From positions 208,667,178 through 208,731,177 of the forward strand of contig CM071599.1 of assembly GCA_036435485.1 (NCBI GenBank): DNA of 64,000 nucleotides, in the 5' to 3' direction. This DNA comes from Saposhnikovia divaricata. Its lineage: Eukaryota > Streptophyta > Magnoliopsida > Apiales > Apiaceae. The notes beneath the pieces are model-generated. The model was not told the DNA's origin. It worked only from the letters and a program-made list of their open reading frames with translations, and ran no database searches. Below, piece by piece: positions 1 through 12,257 of the stretch (positions are counted from its first letter, which is position 1; each line of letters starts with the position of its first letter). A program made the translations under genes and the position numbers.

Positions 1-6
1 TTAATC

Positions 7-170
7 TTTGACCATTGATACTTACATAAACATACATATTGATCATCGAATTTCAAGAAAATTCCAGTTCAGTCATTAAAATAGTTCATTAGATATTTTA
101 ATGATCGAACTGGACATTTTCTAAATTTTCATAACTGATATGTACGTTTGTGTAAATATCAATGACTAAA
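7..170. mobile_element. Foldback MITE-like hairpin
   Basis: The arm at about 7-83 and the reverse complement of about 92-170 match along most of their length (for example CATTGATACTTACATAAAC against CATTGATATTTACACAAAC), leaving a loop of about 10 bases. There is no coding capacity. A long imperfect hairpin of this size fits a MITE. The family and target duplication are not clear. Confidence 0.6.
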
Positions 171-533
171 TAGTAATTAACCCCCTGTATATACTTTATA
201 TATTATTGTTTTATAAGTTTTCTTTAAGAGTTAATTTTAGTAAAAAATTTATTAAATAAAATTTATTGATATTTTTGTGAGTTTTTGGATATAGTATTTT
301 GGATTTTTCACGATTTAATTTTCAATTTTGAGACATTTTTTGAGTGAATTGAATCAATATTCCATATCACTATCGGGTCTGTGTATATTAAATCGATATC
401 GATTTAGATATGATTATTTTGAATTCGGTTAAATTTCGAATCATCTCATTTAAATAAAAAATTAGATCTCAATTTTATATTTTTTCAGGCCCGGTTCATT
501 TACCAAGTCTAGGATAATCAACTAGAGAGTTTT
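171..533. other. AT-rich intergenic DNA, nothing recognised
   Basis: Low-complexity AT-rich sequence with no open frame, RNA gene or repeat that I can name. It lies between the hairpin MITE and the inverted-repeat element that begins near 534. Confidence 0.5.
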
Positions 534-1358
534 TAATTTAAAAATGATCAAACTACACTACTTTTCTATAGAAGCTGCCCGAAATGCCCATATGCAAGAG
601 CATCCACCCAATTTATCCACGAATTACGCATCTACGCATCTGAGAGATGCGTAATCTGAAAAGAATGTGTATTACAGGTCACGCATCTTGGAAAGATGAG
701 TAATGACGTCATATGACGTCATTTTTCCATTTGCAGCTCAGCGTCTCTCTCTCTCTCTTATTCGCCTCTCCGTTTCGTCTCTCCCGTTCATCACATTTTG
801 GGCAACCTCCACCCAAACTGAGAACATCAACACGAAGCCCATAGCTCCCTCTCCCTTTTCCCTTGTTTTGGTATTCATTTCCAGCCCCGTAGGGGCTTAT
901 ATAGACCAATCGGAAAACGAGATCGAAAACAAGTTCGTATTTTAGGGCTTTAAAATCCGGCAAAACATCTGAAAAGGCTTGTAGAGGGGGAGAAAGCGAT
1001 CATTTTGGTGTATGGTATGGTATTGGAAAGAGGTTGGATGGTAGTGAACGAAAACTTACCGGAATTTTGCAAAAAATCGCCTCAAAGCTGTCTCTCTCTC
1101 GCATTCGGTGAAGACGATGAACAGTACTGGAGACACGCATCCGTAGCCGCGCATTCTCAACATGCGTATCCGAGATACGCATGTGGCAGCTGACTTTCAT
1201 TTTTTAAAGACAACGCATGTGTGACATGCGTGTACTGTATACGCATGTGACATATGCATGGTCAGTGGGTAAAAAGGACGGAGGTTGCCGCTGCCTATAG
1301 GCATTTTGGGCACGTGGAATTAAATGGTGGATATTTTGGTTTTTCACTCTTTAAATTA
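534..1358. mobile_element. Non-autonomous DNA transposon with long diverged TIRs (MULE-like?)
   Basis: Bases 576-595 and the reverse complement of 1293-1312 agree at 17 of 20 positions (TGCCC.AAATGCC.ATA.GC). A second matching block lies further out: TAATTTAAA at 534 pairs with 1350-1358. The subterminal zones hold many TACGCAT/ATGCGTA words, and the middle has a palindromic TGACGTCATATGACGTCA near 706. No convincing target duplication was found. The open frames inside do not resemble known proteins. Long, diverged TIRs suggest a Mutator-like element, which is inference. Confidence 0.5.
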
Positions 1359-1826
1359 TTTCTTTATTAAAAATAATAATAATTTACCTTTATTTTCATT
1401 TTTTCTAAAACTTTCCAGAAATTAAACGATTTTTTTCCCATTCACTTGATTTTACTTTAATTTGAAAATGTGTGTGAATCAAATAATAATCAATCTAATA
1501 AAAACAAAGCAAATTTCTTTATTTTGTGTTTCACCTGAAATATGAACACAGTGAACCAAAGTAAATAAACAATAAGATACTCGTCGATGGCCTTGGATCC
1601 ATTTACAATTACTACCCAGTCCCCATTAGCTCCAAGTCCACACAGAAGTTGATCAACATATTGTTGGAAAAAAAGTAAAAAGAAGCTCCATTGCAGTTAC
1701 GATCACATGATATCAGGCTCCCACTAGAAGCTTTTTCATGTCATGATGCATGAAAGCACGAAGAACAATGTTGTTGAGGGATGACAATGTTTCTTCAAAT
1801 TGGGATTGTAATGTTGTGTAATCATG
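1359..1826 (-). other. Intergenic and 3' UTR of the metal tolerance gene
   Basis: AT-rich stretch downstream of the minus-strand stop at 1827. It should hold the 3' UTR and polyadenylation region of the cation diffusion facilitator gene. No separate gene is visible. Confidence 0.5.
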
Positions 1827-4800
1827 TTAAGGCTCAGTGTTGGGTAGTCTACTGAGGACAGAGTGCTCCGGTTTGTGTTCGCATTCAAAATCAAGGTGAA
1901 CAAAGGCACGTTCAACTTCGGGCAGTTTCTCAATTTTTATCTGTAGGCTTTCTCCTATAAAATGAGCTTCTTTCAATGGCAAATCTTCTGGAAGCTCAAT
2001 GTCAACCTAATACAAGGGGGAAGTAACAAAGAAGTTACCCAAATAAACAAAACTGAACTGAGTGGAAAATATTTTAAGTACATGAAGAAATAAAACTGGG
2101 GTGTTCTCTAGAGTTCTAGTAGAAATCTAAGTTGAATTTACATTATATATGACTAACCTCTACGAAATATAAAACTCCGAAAGTGTATGCACGAACTGTG
2201 TCAATGCGCTTGACTTGTGGGTGTCTTATGACGAGATATGTTAGTTTCTGCAAAACTTCTGGAGGTGCTGATTGTCCCACTAATGATGCTGCATCAAGAA
2301 ACATCAATATGAATAATATAGAAAGATGGATATATGATCTAGATATAACCAGCTATATTCACCCTATTGATTTTCAAGTTAAGTATTAATCATTTCTTAT
2401 TCTGGATGAGGCTTAAGAATCTACCTGCATTTTCCAGAACAGTTCCTGACCAGTTTGTGATTGTGTATATCGCGAGGATAATAGCACCAATTGGGTCAAT
2501 CCACCAGTAAAACTTGTCACCAAGAACAGCTGCAACTAATCCTACTACATTTGTTATCACATCGAAGTAGTGATCCTACATAATCGAAGTAGGAATATTA
2601 CACAAGTAGTTTAGTTGGCAAGGTCTAAGGATAGGAGTAACGTACCTTTGCATAGGCACGTACTATGTCATTTCCTGAGCTTTTGCAGTAAAGCCACAGG
2701 GCAAGTTTTACAACAGTCGCAGTTAGCATTATTGTGTACAACCACAGCAATTGATTTGAGTTCATTCTAGGAGGAGGATCATCTTTTATCAGTTCTTGTA
2801 TAGCTTGAATCAAAACCTGAAAGCCTGGAAAAGAAATTTACAATAAGACAAATCCCCTGCAACAGAATATTTTCGCACAGAAGAGATGGCTTTCCAACGC
2901 AATAGCTAGTAGCTTCTCCAGGCTGTACAAGACACTGTTAGATTCCAAAACAGTAGGCTCACAGAACTAGGTCCAAGATAGATGATTATAAGTGAAAGCA
3001 GAATCTCAGATGTAAGCTAAGAAAAAGGAGATGCACGAACACAAACAAATGCGGCAAAGGTAATAAACGGAGACACCAAACTTCATGTGAACCTGTTTAT
3101 CTTCAGAGAAGAATGACTATATCATGTTATAGCACAAGGATTATCATAAAACACACGAGGCTTCTATGTAGTACTTCAACTTTTTCCAGGTTCAATTTTG
3201 ACGGTGTCAACGAGACCGGTCTAAGCCTGTCAATTACTTTGACATCGAAAAAGTCGAAGTAGTTCTATAGAAGCATGCTGGAAAACAAAGGAACTACTAA
3301 ACTGACTTTTTTGTTACTTAAAAAGATCACGTAAATTACAGAGTTAGTTATAAATTATGCTAATTACATAATACAGTTTCAGCATTAAACTTCAACACCC
3401 CATCCATTCAGTTTTGTATTACCTTACATACTAATAAGTAATATAGCAGGACGAAAGTCAATTGAGAATTGAAAGAAGCTAAAAAAAAGACAACAATGTA
3501 ACACTTGCATCCACGTATAGAGTAAATGCTCTAAACTTCAAATATAACAAAGTCGTGAGGCAAATTGGCAAACTGACATACCAAGTGTCGCCATGATTGC
3601 AGCAAAGATAATTATTCCTACTGGCTGTACCCTCAATTTCCCAATAGGATATCTATATATGTTTATGTTTTTCATTGACAGATGGGTGAACCAAAGTATG
3701 CCACCAGCCATTAGATCAAGTAAAGAATCCAGAGTTGAAGCTGCAATAGCTATGGATCCACTCTTTATTGTTGCATATATCTGAAAAATGCAATATGATG
3801 TGAATATTGTGATGACAATTAAAAATCTGACGAAACACCATGGCAAGCAAGTCAAGAATGTTTCTCAATATACTAGTTAAAAGTCCAGACGAGATCCTAG
3901 TATAACTGCTTCGTGTATATTGACAAGCTAGGTTATAAAGTGTTATGTACACAACAAAATATTGAGGATGAAAACCCACTTTAATGTAAAAAGTCCTCCA
4001 ACTATTTGACTCTCTGCCCTGGATCACACTAGGCTTATACATGACGACAAAGGATAAATCATTCATAGACAACTTAACTACTAGATTGCATGTCCAAGAC
4101 TATCTAAAGACATCACTTTAAAAAGTCCTGAGTGAAATAAACAAAGTGAACATCTAGTCACCTTAAGCGCCAGTAGCAAAATGTTTGAATAGTTAGAAAT
4201 TCTCATTGCTCTTTCTTGTTGACGTTGTTCGTCTAGATCTTCCTCTTCAATTTCGTCAGACTCCACCACCAAATCAACTTTCTCAAACGATTTCAAGGTT
4301 GCAAATTGCCTTTCATAGTAATCCTTTTCACCTTCAAATAATAAGCACTCAAGACATTTATTAAGTCTCTTCTCAGAGCTACAGATCTTTGTGTTTCATA
4401 CTTTTACTGGATTATACATAGAACTTAAAAGTTAAGGTATAATCTCTCTGTCCCCATAGAGTACAGACTTGTATAAGTTGCTGTGGATTTATAATTTAAT
4501 CTTCCATCCCAAAAACAGAATATTCAAGTTGAAAAACATTTTCAAGTTCCAATATTGCTTAAATCAAAGTTCATATGCAAACAAATTTCCCGGAGGTGTA
4601 GGCGTGTAGCTAACGATATCGAAATATTGTAAAAAAAACAGTCATCTTCATAAAATTACAACTTAGTTAATAAGATGAACATGATTATAAACTCAGTTTA
4701 ATTAGCCTAACTACATAACTATGCATAAAACAAACTCACAAACACACTCAAACGCGTTTCTGTTCGATGTTCAAACAAACAAACAAACATATTATTACTG

Positions 4801-5113
4801 GAACACAAACAAACATACTAGTTTCTGTATATCGGGACCCGCACACACACTCACGCGTTTTTGTTGGATGTTCAACTAACTGAAACGATCACAGGAACCA
4901 CGGAAATAAGTGGATTAACATGCTCGGTGTGTATGGGTACGGGTGTGCTAGCAATACTCCGGATTACTCGAGTTGCACGAAAATTGACCCGGACACCGAA
5001 TTACCAAAAAAAAAAAAAGTACTTGTACTTCGTGTTTGATAATCAGCAAACTATGTAACGAGAAAAAAACATTTCACGTATTTCTTAGAAAAAAAAACAT
5101 TTCACATACACAG

Positions 5114-5201
<88 letters not shown>

Positions 5202-5427
5202 GACCTTGAGTCAAGGAAGTAGTAGAGGAGAGCTGAAAGAGAGAAGAAGACTCGAGATCAACACCAGACCGAACTTTATCCGGAAGTCTAGACACAAAAT
5301 CATTCTTCAACGAGTTAACTGAGTTACGTCGACTCAGTCTCCCTCTACCACCACTCAAACTCCTTTCTCTTCCGTTCACCGGCGACAACAACGCCGACTT
5401 TATGTCACCGGAAGCCTCCCTATCCAT
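1827..5427 (-). CDS. Metal tolerance protein, Mn-type cation diffusion facilitator (MTP9/MTP10-like)
   Basis: Seven exons (5427-5205, 4331-4162, 3780-3582, 2824-2646, 2575-2425, 2288-2158, 2006-1827) join in frame across GT-AG junctions to give 410 residues, the usual size for this family. After an acidic cytosolic N-terminus come transmembrane helices. The two metal-site motifs are of the DxxxD type of manganese transporters: DSLLD at residues 149-153 and DHYFD at 258-262. The C-terminal cytosolic domain contains RAYTFGVLYFVEVDIELPE. Such proteins exchange Mn2+ (and sometimes Fe2+) for protons at Golgi, pre-vacuolar or vacuolar membranes. The wording of exons 2-4 is closest to Arabidopsis MTP9/MTP10 as I remember them, rather than MTP8 or MTP11. 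Intron 1 starts with a weak donor followed after six bases by a long (CT)n tract. The gene looks intact; the exact paralogue is uncertain. Confidence 0.95.
5117..5198. repeat. (GA)n microsatellite at the start of intron 1 of the MTP gene
   Basis: About 82 bases of uninterrupted GA on the plus strand, so (CU)n in the pre-mRNA. The 5' splice site is at 5204/5203 (CTCAAG|GTCATT), leaving only a few bases between donor and repeat. Confidence 0.9.
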
Positions 5428-6424
5428 ATATTATTACTATTTATCACCACAAATAAATTTACGTAACGTCTATATCTCTACAGTATATTAATTCAACTCT
5501 CAAAAAATCAGTTTGGCCAATTTTGGTTGTTTTTTCTCATAAGTTTGTGGACTTATATAGTAATATTAATTTTTTAATAGGAACAAAAAAATGAGACTTT
5601 GGTATATTTATTTGGAATTTTTTTAAATTTTAAAAATTTATGGATATTCAATTTGGATTAAAAAAAAACTTTTAAAAATTAAATGGTATCAATTTGGATT
5701 TAAAAATGTTCTTTAAAATCTGATGGTATTCAATTTGGATTGTAAAATATTTTTAAACTTAAAATTTGATGGTATTCAATTTAGATTAAAAAAATCCATT
5801 AAAATCTAGTAGGATTCCAAAATCCATGAACTTTTTTGGTTTTAATAAAATAGTGAATTTCCAAGGATTTACTAGTATATTTCTTATGTTTTGAAATCCG
5901 ACCTAAATTTATGAGATTTTGATGAATTTATCAATATTGTCTCAAATTAAAATCAACAACAATCTTGTAAAAGTCATGAATTATTATTAATTCATTAAAA
6001 TTTGAATTGAATATAATATTCCATTTTACTTTTTAATCCATTAAAATTTGAATTAAATGCAATATTCCATCTTACTCTAGCGGAATTATTTTATAGCTGG
6101 AAAACATTCTTTAAAACAAGTGCCCGCCAGAGAGTTGACGGGAGAAAATAATATGATTATTGTAACAAAGTCACGATTGCCCGAGTCATCTAAGAATAAT
6201 TATCCGCTAACCAGATATCCAAGTGTCTGAATTTGATTACCGTTCATTTCAAAATTCAAACAAACATATATAAATTTAATTATTCAAAATATAACCGGGA
6301 TAAATGTTAGAAATAACATTCTTAAATATAAATTTTGTTATATAATAATTTAATTTATAATTTTACCAATGTACTTTATTCAGGATGAATGTTAAAAATA
6401 ACGAATTTTTAGATATAAAAAATG
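5428..6424. other. Intergenic and promoter region with degenerate AT-rich repeats
   Basis: This is the upstream region of the MTP gene. From about 5640 to 5830 a unit containing GGTATTCAATTTGGATT recurs about four times at irregular spacing of 50-60 bases. Near 6298 and 6382 a second motif (GGATAAATGTTA.AAATAAC) is duplicated. No gene is visible. Confidence 0.5.
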
Positions 6425-7007
6425 AAAATAACATTTTTCGGGAAGGAGTGTTAAAAATACTCAATTTACATACGTGGATTACGTATTTGGAGTTGGGGTA
6501 ATGTGGATTACGCGCAATGGGTAGTTGGGTAACCCGGAATACGCATTGCGTATCCAGTGTAACGCATCATCGTCCTGCGTTATGATGTCATTGTCATCTT
6601 TCCACAGACGGGAGCTCCAGAGACGACGATTCACATGACGATTCCTGTGAGTTTTTTCGATCTTTTCGTTCGTCTGTAGCTGAAACTTTCCCAACATATA
6701 CCATTACAATCGCAATCAAATTCTCTACAAGATATAAACTGATAGGGGGAATAGGAAGGAGATAATTCGGGTTCCTGTTCGGATGTTGTAGTGGTTGGGA
6801 TAGTGTTCAGATATAGGGAAGATCGGAGCTCGTCGACATAATCGCCGGCCAATTACCGGTCTTTCGAGAGAGACGAGCTTCGTGTAGTCAACGGGAGCTA
6901 CAGTGATTATGGGATATGCATGTACGTAATGCGTATACGCAATACGCAAATGTTGTTTGGGTAACCAAATGGGTATAAATCGCACCCCTTCCCCGCAAAT
7001 GGTATTT
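6425..7007. mobile_element. Non-autonomous DNA transposon with TIRs and TACGCAT words
   Basis: The left end at 6425-6450 (AAAATAACATTTTTCGGGAA...) matches the reverse complement of 6982-7006 (AAAATACCATTTGCGGGGAA...) with few mismatches. Next to each end are clusters of ACGCAT/ATGCGT words, as in the element at 534-1358. The interior contains a motif like a short exon followed by a splice donor near 6645. The open frames inside match nothing I know. No clear target duplication. Confidence 0.5.
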
Positions 7008-7368
7008 TTTGTTTTTTTTTTGAAAAACTCGTCATTGTCAGCATTTTTCCCTTTATTCATCATTCAAACAAATTCATACCCTTAAAATCGATCAAGCCAT
7101 TCGTAAATTTGAATCATAAATCTCTAACTTTCTATTAGTTAACATTAGAATTTAAATTACTCTTTATGTCAGAAAAAATATTTTATTTTCTTGTTGTCTC
7201 TTAATTTTGATAATTATTTTTTTCTAAAGTACTTATTTTATAAATTTATAATAAAAAATGATCTTCACTTTTCTTTGTGATAAAGGTAAAAAAAACACTT
7301 AATATTAATAAAATATGATTAAAATATTAATTTCCAGTCAAAATGACCCTTGTGGTGGGGAACAAATA

Positions 7369-7754
7369 CAGTAAAACCTCTATAAATTAATATCGTTGGG
7401 ATCGACGAATATTATTAATTTAAAGAGGTTATTAATTAATGAGAAAAAGGAACCTGAGATGTATCTCACGAAAGTTTCCTTAAATATTTTAAAAAACAAG
7501 CTTTAAAATTTACTGGGCCCGTAGGGCTAATTAATAATATTTTAAATAAATTTTGATTTTACAAAAATGCCCCCCATATTTGCATATAAAATTGTATATC
7601 TTAGGGAACTTACCTAAAACATATCTTAGGCTCCTTAATCTCTTAATTAATTAAGATTAATTTTATGTTTCTAATACTATGTTGAGATCAAAAAATTTTA
7701 TTGAAAATATTAATTTAACATGATATAGATTACTAATTTAACAAGGTTTTACTG
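7369..7754. mobile_element. Emigrant/pogo-like MITE with TA target duplication
   Basis: The 386-bp element starts CAGTAAAACCTCTATAAATT and ends with the inverted form (CAGTAAAACCTTGTTAAATT when reverse complemented). It is flanked on both sides by TA (7367-7368 and 7755-7756). This TIR and TA target fit the Emigrant MITEs of the pogo/Tc1-mariner group first described in Arabidopsis. No transposase is encoded. Confidence 0.85.
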
Positions 7755-8430
7755 TAGGTTACAAAGTGGAGTATCTTGCATCAATAAATATTAACAAAAA
7801 CATATTTTGTTCATCTCTTCTTTTTCTATTTTTGTCTAACTTCGTTCATGATTTTTTATTTTTATTGTTCCATTGCATTCCTTTTATATAATATATTATC
7901 ATTTTTTCTATTATCTTTTAAAAAATATCAACTAAAAAGATGTTTTTAAACATCAAACAAACACATACAAAACGAAAATGGCAAAAGTTTAAGATAATAA
8001 AATAGGGCTTTGAATCGTGCTGTTAGAACAAATAAAAGCGTGCAAGCAGGGGGTCGGGGAGGGGCACCGGCTCACACCACGCAATAAACACACACAAGCA
8101 AGTTCAAAAGTGCTAAAACATGCAGCATTGACACAAATCTTAAACATAGCAAAGGTCCCAAAAGCTTTTCTAAAAAAATTATCTTATAATTCATTCAAAA
8201 AAACAAAATTTTAAATCAATTATCGCTCCACGGGAATATATTTGACATTTCGGATAAAACAGAACGAAACTAGGAATAAACTTGAAATACTACATGCAAA
8301 TTATAAATATACGTGTGCTTCATACGTTAGCTTTCGAAGAAATACAAGTACCACATAAACCACGAAATATATACATAAATATGAAGTTTACACATAACCG
8401 AAGAGGTAAGGTTTACATACTGATTAATAT
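7755..8430 (-). other. Intergenic and 3' UTR of the SINA-type E3 ligase gene
   Basis: AT-rich with no independent gene. Roughly the last 200-300 bases before 8430 are probably the 3' UTR of the minus-strand E3 ligase gene. Confidence 0.45.
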
Positions 8431-11400
8431 TTATAGCTGTTCTTTCCATATACGGCCAGCTACTTTGAGTTTCAACTCCTGTCTATTACCACCGGAAAAA
8501 AATAGTGCCATGCTTCTTTGAATACACAGTCCATCTAGACTGTCTCGAACCGTTATATGGCTATCACGAATGCTCCTCGGAACCCCTTGCCATGTCAATT
8601 TCCTGCCGTTTCCGCCAACTTCTAGGCTATAACTAAATTTTTTTGCATCATGATCATCACCCATAAAACGAAGGAAAGCCATGTAAACAGGAGCATTTCC
8701 TATATGAAAAGCCTCAAAATGCAAGCAGAATTGATGGTTGAAACAGTTGAAAACCTATTCCAAATATAAGAAGAATCAAATAACAAGTTTTCATTTGATG
8801 TTATGCACTAATTTTGACAAGTAAACCAAAAAAAAACTCGAAGTCAAATCATATAATGCTGTGCTCAGGTGGAGTACAGACTCGGTATAACCTAAACGTT
8901 TAAGACTATTTACCAAAATGCTGTTGTCCAACTTCAAAAATAATCAGTTGTGTTGTGACAGCTCACACATATAATCTTTTAGCTTAATTACTGTACTAAT
9001 GTCCCTAAGGAATGCTTGAAACTTTATTGTTTCAAGTAAGTCTAAAACACAATCTGAACTAACATGTCCTCTTGTACACGTCAATCCATGTGTTTTTTTG
9101 TACACAAGGTTCAATGCATATGGATAATCATAAAACATTAAGCTATGATATGTACAATCGCAAAAATCATTAGATTTTACTTGCACCGTACAATGAAGGT
9201 AAAACGTTTCCTAACTGCTAATAAAATTAGAATGCTGCATGAGACTCATAGACACGTTCCAGTTACGCAAGTTTAGATGTCTATTAATCACAGGAATTGT
9301 AGAACAAGGTTCATAGATGTCTATTTTTTTTAAGAATACTGTGCTCGAGGAGGTCCATCATCTGATCCTATGAACAGAAAATTGCCTAAGGTGTAGAAGA
9401 CTGCGAGTTTTAAGAGAAAAAGAACTGATTTTACCAAATAAAAATGACTATAAAAAATATCTTTCTTGCTACAAAGTAATTAACTGCATTTTCTTTAACA
9501 CATGGGGTGGCGCCTTATGCGGACAACTTATGTAGTTAAAGCATTTTCATTAACAAATCCACGCAAAGACAAAATGCGGATATTGCTCTGGGAATTTCCA
9601 CATATATACTAGTTTAACAATCTCAGTAACCATTCTTTTTTCGTTTTGTTATTTGTTCTGGTCTACTATAGGAGATATTAACAGAAGCATAATACAAGAA
9701 CAAATATTTGAAAGAAATTGATTCAGACGTATATATCAATAAGAAATGGCAATCATATGCTCATGCTATAAATAAATGTGTTCCCAGTCAGCATTTAGTA
9801 ATTTAACATGCAATGATGCAAATAATTTGGGTCCCTTGGTTACATAATTACACTGATTCAAAAATTTAGATGCCACGAGTTGCTAAAATGTCAGAATCGC
9901 GTCAGTATGTCACTTCATGTATACATCTATAGAGTATAGACGTTTGTAACTGAAATACCAGATTTGATACAGGGGACAAATTTCACAATCCACACCACAT
10001 TATCATAAAAGATAGTGAGTCTTTCGATAATTCACAATTGCTTGTATGACATGAGCTCTTAGCATGCATAGATATCTATATAGTATATTCTAACAATCAA
10101 CTTTTAGGTTTACGCTTCATGATGATCAAGAGAGGGAACTATAGGGAGAGAAATCTTACAGTCAACATCCATGTAGCATTCTCCACCTCGTGAGGATTAG
10201 CTTTGACATACCGGTGATTAAAGGTGCTTCCGTCATGCATGTCAACATTGTGGTCATCCTTCAGATGCTTGACAAGGAACATGATATCACCAGTAACAGG
10301 ACATTCAGCTCCAGCATAAGGGCAATTATATGGGCGATACCTGAAAGAATTATCATAAAATGAGCAACTGATATAATAATTGCAAATTGGCAATCACCAA
10401 AATTAGTCAAGCTAGGGCCAATCAGGCTGTACCTGCAAATTTGTTCGTGCCTTAGCCTGCTATGGTATATGAATATTCCTTCACAGCCCAAAAACTTATA
10501 CTTGCATGGCAATTCTAGTGACTCTGCAACCTTCTCCAAAGCCAAGCACCTAATATTTCCAAGTTCTTGGCGGCAAATAGGGCAAATGTTGTTCATTTTA
10601 GCCTTACAGCTTTGACATAATGTGTGACCGTTGGGGCACTGCAACAAGAATAGAAAGTGAACATGAATTACTGACCGTTTCTCTAGGCATGTGCCATTAA
10701 ACAAACTGCTCAGTGTAGTTTTGAATATTACCCTTCAATGTTACATTTTCTCTAAAATAAATTATGGGTTCTATCCTACAGTATAAAATTTTTAATTTGT
10801 TTGATGGATTCCTCCATATATATATACACACACACACACATATATGGCCTTTAGATTCTCTTTTCCCACATATATATATTCTTAATTCTAATTTTTAAGT
10901 TGGCTGACACAGCAGGTTCCAAAAAACCCCGTACTTAACAATTAGAGCTGCTTCAAATGAGAAGCAACATGTAGAAATATTTTCTTCGTCACAAAAACAA
11001 AAATTACAAGAACAAAAACAAAAACCCATCAAATTAGATTATGATTAAAATTACATATCTAGTCTATCTTTCGGCTCTAACTCTTTCCACAAATCATGAT
11101 TTTGACATAATAAACTCCCTAATTTTTAAGTTGGCTGACACAGCAGGATACAAACAACCCCATACTTAACAATTACAGCTGCTTAAATGAGAAGCAACAT
11201 GTAGACATTATTTTCTGTCGCAACAATAAGTATTACAAGAACAAAATCATAACCATATATGTACAAAGTTCCACAGGGATTAATTAACTTTTACGCTTCT
11301 CAGTTTGAGTCATGTAGTATACCTGATAGATGGGAGGGTACATTGAATTCCAGCATACAGGACAATCAAGCAAGTCATGCATGGCACTGTTCGACGCCAC

Positions 11401-11538
11401 GGCGCCCTTAACATTAACAGTGTTAGATTTGTGCAGAGGTGAACCTCTGTATTCAACATTTGCAGGTTGTATATCATAACCAACTGATGTAACACAAGAC
11501 TCGGAAATATCCTGATAGATACTGCCTCCAGGAGCCAT
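8431..11538 (-). CDS. SINA-type RING E3 ubiquitin ligase (SINAT-like)
   Basis: Four coding exons (11538-11323, 10638-10433, 10340-10160, 8754-8431) join in frame to give 308 residues, normal for plant SINATs. The start is MAPGG, as in SINAT2-type proteins. The C3HC4 RING is complete: C59, C62, C73, H77, C80, C83, C91, C94. It is followed by the SIAH-type zinc-finger region (CPYAGAECPVTGD) and the substrate-binding C-terminal domain with FCLHFEAF and FSYSLEVGG and the ending GRIWKEQL. SINATs ubiquitinate targets such as transcription factors and autophagy components for proteasomal turnover; the substrate here cannot be inferred. A 5' UTR intron ends with an AG acceptor at 11558-11557, and a 5' UTR exon probably lies near 13400-13600. 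All zinc ligands are present and the gene looks functional. Confidence 0.95.
10888..11246. repeat. Direct repeat pair inside the first coding intron of the SINAT gene
   Basis: Bases 10888-11015 and 11119-11246 are two copies of a unit of about 128 bases that begins CTAATTTTTAAGTTGGCTGA and ends near ATTACAAGAAC. They differ by scattered substitutions and small indels and are separated by about 100 bases of unrelated DNA. Confidence 0.8.
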
Positions 11539-11957
11539 CTTTTGACTAATAATTGTCTGAAACGAACGGTACACTTCTGATTATTTAATTTCAGGTGTCT
11601 TTGCAAAGCTCCTATCAGACAAAAGCAACAAGAACTAGTTACACTACCAGAAATTTTATTGCATATGGAAGATTGTTTTGTAACTGAAGTTAGATTGATG
11701 ACAGTGATTATAACTAAAAAAATTGCCCAAGTATATTCTGAACACAGAATTAACTAATTAAAGGACACAATCTAATCTTGTGCAAGTGCATTACTTATGC
11801 AGTAAATGTTACCTGAGATTAACATGGTTGGCAATAAAATTTTACTGCATGACCGCAAGTTGGGATGGTTATCCCAAACTTCAACAGACAACATCATACC
11901 AACCTATTAGTTCGTTGGGGCCAGAAAAATTGAGATCTGTTTTAGCAAAAAAATTAT

Positions 11958-11964
<7 letters not shown>

Positions 11965-12014
<50 letters not shown>
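11965..12014. repeat. (TA)n microsatellite abutting the Stowaway element
   Basis: About 50 bases of TA end exactly where the Stowaway element begins, so the TA target duplication is the last unit of the tract. Confidence 0.85.
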
Positions 12015-12015
<1 letters not shown>

Positions 12016-12257
12016 TCCCTCCGTTCCTTAATGTTGGTCTTTTAAGTTTTCGGTCGCTTTACATTTTCTAAGCATATTTATTGACTAATTTTCCACTGAA
12101 TAGTCCTGTATTAATTGCCATAGGTAGATTATATGGTGAACTATAAGGTTATAGTAGTAACTGTATAGCAATATTAATCAAGATGTGGTTTATTAACTGT
12201 TTTTCCTTGGTCTATGTAAAACCTCCCAAAACTTCAAACAAAAAGGAATGGAGGGAG
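12015..12257. mobile_element. Stowaway MITE (Tc1/mariner type)
   Basis: The 243-bp element begins CTCCCTCCGTTCCTT and ends with the inverted AAAGGAATGGAGGGAG, flanked by TA on both sides (12013-12014 and 12258-12259). CTCCCTCCGT ends and a TA target are diagnostic for Stowaway. It sits in the 5' UTR intron of the SINAT gene. Confidence 0.92.

Noticed and set aside
703..1200. Several 60-85 residue frames on both strands
   Set aside because: Overlapping frames with no conserved motif inside an inverted-repeat element; they may include captured host DNA, but no gene can be supported.
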